NCBI RefSeq assembly: GCF_025677645.1
Contig: NZ_CP106879.1
Span: 124,001-188,000, forward strand
DNA: 64,000 nucleotides
Direction: 5' to 3'
Origin: Curtobacterium poinsettiae
GTDB taxonomy: Bacteria > Actinomycetota > Actinomycetes > Actinomycetales > Microbacteriaceae
Of the stretch, positions 62,534 to 64,000 are shown one piece after another (position 1 is the stretch's first letter; each line of letters opens with the position of its first letter). The position numbers and the translations under genes are program-made. The notes below the pieces were generated by a model. That model saw nothing but the letters and a program-made list of their open reading frames with translations, was not told the origin of the DNA and did no database searches.

Positions 62534-63263
62534 GTTCGTCGTCCTTCCGGCCGGTGTGCTGGGTGACCTCGTCGTCGTCCAGGTGCCCGACCGACGAGAA
62601 CTCCTCGAGCACCCACGGCGATCCGGCGTCGTCGCGACGCAGGCGGGTGAGGGAGGCGTTCGCGACCGCGTGGGTCCGGGCGAACTCCATGAGCGCCGGC
62701 TCGTCGAGGTCGAGGCACACCGCGACGGCGAGCATCACCACGGCATCGTGCGCGGCGATCACCAGGCGCTCGGCGCCGTCGAGCCGATCGACGTCGCCGA
62801 GGAGCGACCGGAGCCGGAGCATCACGTCGGCCCACGACTCCCCACCCGCCGGCCGGTGGTAGTACTTGCCGAGCCACTGCCGGCGGCGTTCCTCGTCCGG
62901 GTACCGGTTGCGGACGCCCTGCAGGGTCAGCAGGTCGAGGACGCCGAGTTCGCGGTCGCGCAGGCGCTCGTCCACCCGTTTCTCGGGTTCGGCGAGGCCG
63001 GCTGCCTCGAGCGCGATCGCGATGGTCTGCTGCGCACGGAGGTACGGCGACACCCACAACGCGACGGGGACGTCGTCGATCCCGCGGTCGGCGAGCTCCT
63101 GGCCGAGGGCTCGAGACTGATCGGTGCCGAGCGGGCTGAGGGGGACGTCGGCGTCCCGGAACTCGACGTCGATCACGTCGTCGCCCGCGGCTTCGGCCCG
63201 GGCCGCTGCGACGTTCGCGACCGATTCGCCGTGACGGACGAGCCAGATCTCCTGCACTGCCAT
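62523..63263 (-). CDS. Histidine phosphatase (phosphoglycerate-mutase-like)
   Basis: A 246-aa branch 1 histidine phosphatase: catalytic LVRHGESVAN, SPYLRAQQTI, ERLRDRELGVLDLLTLQG and the second histidine in VIAAHDAVVMLAV. The substrate cannot be read from sequence. It overlaps nnrD. Confidence 0.88.
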   Translation of the reverse strand: MAVQEIWLVRHGESVANVAAARAEAAGDDVIDVEFRDADVPLSPLGTDQSRALGQELADRGIDDVPVALWVSPYLRAQQTIAIALEAAGLAEPEKRVDERLRDRELGVLDLLTLQGVRNRYPDEERRRQWLGKYYHRPAGGESWADVMLRLRSLLGDVDRLDGAERLVIAAHDAVVMLAVAVCLDLDEPALMEFARTHAVANASLTRLRRDDAGSPWVLEEFSSVGHLDDDEVTQHTGRKDDEHVR

Positions 63264-63336
63264 GCCGCCACGCTAGCCAGAGCGTGCTGTGCCGGTTCAC
63301 CGGTGCCGGACGGTCACCCCGCGCGGCGCCGAGCGG

Positions 63337-64000
63337 TCACCCCGTGCGGCGTCGAGCACTCTGGACCGGACGGACCGCGCACGGCAGCCCCGCCGCCCGG
63401 AGTCGAAGTGCCAGCGCATCGAGGTCGAAGAGGTCTCGCCACTCGAGCCGGATGATCGTCCGGACACCCGGCACGGTGAGCAACCGACCGTGCCGCCGCT
63501 TCTCGTCGAGGAACACCTCGGTCGGACTCCGGCCGCCCAGGGAGCGCTCCTGGGAGTACTTGGCCCGTCCGTCGATCTCGACGACGACCCCGTGGTCCGG
63601 GAACCAGAAGTCGACTGCGGACCGTCGACCGTCCACGACGAACTCCTGCTGCAGCACCGGCGCGGGTAGTCCGAGCTCCCGGAACACGACCCGAGCGAGC
63701 GACTCGGCCGGTGACCCCGAGCGAGCATCGGCGAGGTCGAGCACCAGCTGCGCCAGGACTCGGGCGCGGGCCTTCGGAGGAACCGCACGTCGGAGGTCGG
63801 CTGCGTCGACGCCACGGCGCAGCGCGGCGTCCGCGATCACGACGCCCGCCCGCAGGTCGCCGGACATCGCGATGTCGACGACGGTCCGGGGGACGGAGGT
63901 GACCGCGATCGCACCGACCGTGACCCGTTCGACTCGGCCCACGGGTCTCGTGTGCAGGACCAGCTCGGCGCTCCTGCCCCGGTACATCGACTCCGGCACC
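63337..64000 (-). CDS. DUF559/Vsr-fold endonuclease-like protein, partial
   Basis: The C-terminal 220 residues are in the window; the frame is open to the right end, so the true start may lie beyond 64000. The segment SVPRTVVDIAMSGDLRAGVV and the Vsr-like core VDFWFPDHGVVVEIDGRAKY, followed by EVFLDEKRRHGRLL, fit DUF559 proteins, many of which carry an AbiEi-like N-terminal region. Function is uncertain: nuclease-like fold, with suggested antitoxin or defence roles. Confidence 0.78.
   Translation of the reverse strand, partial: VPESMYRGRSAELVLHTRPVGRVERVTVGAIAVTSVPRTVVDIAMSGDLRAGVVIADAALRRGVDAADLRRAVPPKARARVLAQLVLDLADARSGSPAESLARVVFRELGLPAPVLQQEFVVDGRRSAVDFWFPDHGVVVEIDGRAKYSQERSLGGRSPTEVFLDEKRRHGRLLTVPGVRTIIRLEWRDLFDLDALALRLRAAGLPCAVRPVQSARRRTG

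Overview
The window is about 70 % G+C chromosomal DNA from an actinomycete. The gene content points to Microbacteriaceae, most likely Curtobacterium or a close relative: GlnR next to a mycothiol synthase homologue, the clpS/DUF2017 pair, RskA/SigK, leaderless TANNNT promoters and a minimal actinobacterial type VII secretion (T7SS) locus. The genus is inferred from gene content, not from a marker sequence.

Left part (1-13.7 kb). A nitrobindin fragment and two small membrane proteins lead into glnR-mshD and a transmembrane Ser/Thr kinase. Convergent to the kinase is a three-gene block: a 1423-aa EssC/EccC-type FHA-FtsK ATPase, a membrane-anchored periplasmic-binding-fold protein and a 919-aa coiled-coil lipoprotein. 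A PH-like membrane protein with a 24-aa upstream ORF is transcribed divergently.

Accessory island (13.7-23.4 kb). A WXG100 protein and a 1809-aa RHS/YD-repeat protein with a WXG100-like N-terminus are followed by an array of small, lower-G+C genes. One is a membrane protein with an Imm1-like domain. Four are copies of one small membrane-protein family, two of them broken. Two more are small cytoplasmic immunity-like ORFs. Fragments resembling discarded toxin tips lie between them, with stop codons overlapping TTG starts. I read this as a T7SS-delivered polymorphic toxin locus with a record of past tip and immunity exchange. It is the most interesting part of the window.

Phosphate and stress section (23.5-34.3 kb): ppk and a Nudix/histidine-phosphatase fusion, a pstSCAB operon behind an 11-bp-periodic PHO box, and the sigK-rskA pair. 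A gene-free stretch holds a possible structured RNA, and a tRNA-Lys has a duplicated 3' half.

Metabolic section (34.5-64 kb): an SGNH hydrolase; deoR-galM divergent from galT-galK; glyA-folD behind a ZTP (pfl) riboswitch; clpS; two MarR regulators; an MFS pseudogene; purU; a frameshifted nagA; a GH92 mannosidase; an SDR/TetR pair; a C-S lyase-type aminotransferase; nagB under a DasR/NagR-like palindrome; a binding-protein-dependent ABC importer; a YdeI-like protein; nnrD; a phosphoglycerate-mutase-like phosphatase; and a DUF559 endonuclease-like gene cut by the window end. Several families of intergenic inverted repeats recur, mostly just 3' of genes. No insertion sequence, rRNA or CRISPR array was seen.
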